From: an uncultured Bacilli bacterium
GTDB taxonomy: Bacteria; Bacillota_I; Bacilli_A; RF39; UBA660
Assembly (NCBI GenBank): GCA_947624915.1
Contig: CANQMF010000022.1
Coordinates: forward strand, 1-14,566
Length of the DNA: 14,566 bases
Reading direction: 5' to 3'
The notes below the pieces were generated by a model. The model saw only the letters and a list, made by a program, of their open reading frames with translations, ran no database searches and was not told the origin of the DNA. Positions 14,500-14,566 of this stretch are shown piece after piece. The position numbers and the translations under genes were made by a program. Every line of letters begins with the position of its first letter. The stretch's first letter is position 1.

Positions 14500-14566
14500 A
14501 TGAAGAAAGAAAAGTTATTTTATTTATATGTTGTGCTAGGTTTTATACTAAACATTTTTATCTTTC
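14500..14566 (+). CDS. Start of a gene cut by the right edge, membrane or exported N-terminus
   Basis: ATG 14500 follows AGAGGTG (14489-14495) and opens 22 codons without a stop before the window ends. The peptide MKKEKLFYLYVVLGFILNIF has a short positive start and then a hydrophobic stretch, as in a signal peptide or first membrane helix. Function cannot be told. It is the only visible candidate served by the promoter and leader hairpin upstream. Confidence 0.6.
   Translation, partial: MKKEKLFYLYVVLGFILNIFIF

Noticed and set aside
1..14566. CRISPR array, tRNA/rRNA gene, transposase or phage genes
   Set aside because: I saw no regularly spaced direct repeats, no cloverleaf or rRNA sequence, no integrase or transposase motifs and no change in coding style between neighbouring genes.

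Overview
This window comes from a very AT-rich, low-GC Gram-positive-type bacterium, most likely an uncultured gut member of the Bacilli (RF39-, Erysipelotrichales- or Izemoplasma-like). The evidence is the base composition, Shine-Dalgarno sites of the GGAGGTGAT type, TATAAT promoters with an extended TG motif, an 8-helix FtsX-type permease and a surface protein style typical of such genomes. TGA is used as a stop (for example at 3403-3405 and 12072-12074) and Trp is TGG, so the code is standard and this is not a Mycoplasma-type genome. All complete genes are on the + strand.

Layout. (1) 1-2481: the 3' part of a large secreted or surface protein, entering from the left edge. It seems to hold the end of a von Willebrand A domain, a beta-rich stalk domain, an InlB-type repeat, three degenerate ~71-residue repeats each with a close Cys pair, and a C-terminal domain common in uncultured Firmicutes. 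A strong terminator follows. (2) 2605-4292: a two-gene operon of an unrecognised helical protein and a DUF1848 protein. The latter has a C-terminal CxxxCxxC motif, so it may be an unusual radical-SAM-like enzyme. (3) 4378-10202: two transmembrane Xre-type regulators, then an ABC ATPase and an FtsX-type permease, closed by a UUCG-loop terminator. (4) 10244-12074: an OmpR-type response regulator and a sensor kinase, started by a promoter fused directly to that terminator. (5) 12151-14307: the RNA-binding transcription accessory protein Tex, which looks like an ordinary housekeeping gene. (6) 14308-14566: an intergenic region with two inverted copies of one palindrome, then the first 22 codons of a gene running off the right edge.

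How it fits together. Blocks 3 and 4 look like one cell-envelope sensing and export module. The ATPase and permease would form a MacB/LolCDE-like mechanotransmission or efflux complex, the kinase and regulator would sense the envelope, and two further membrane-anchored DNA-binding proteins lie upstream of the transporter. Having two membrane-tethered one-component regulators plus a two-component system around one transporter is the most distinctive feature here. The substrate cannot be read from the sequence. The second point worth checking is the DUF1848 gene and its unknown partner.
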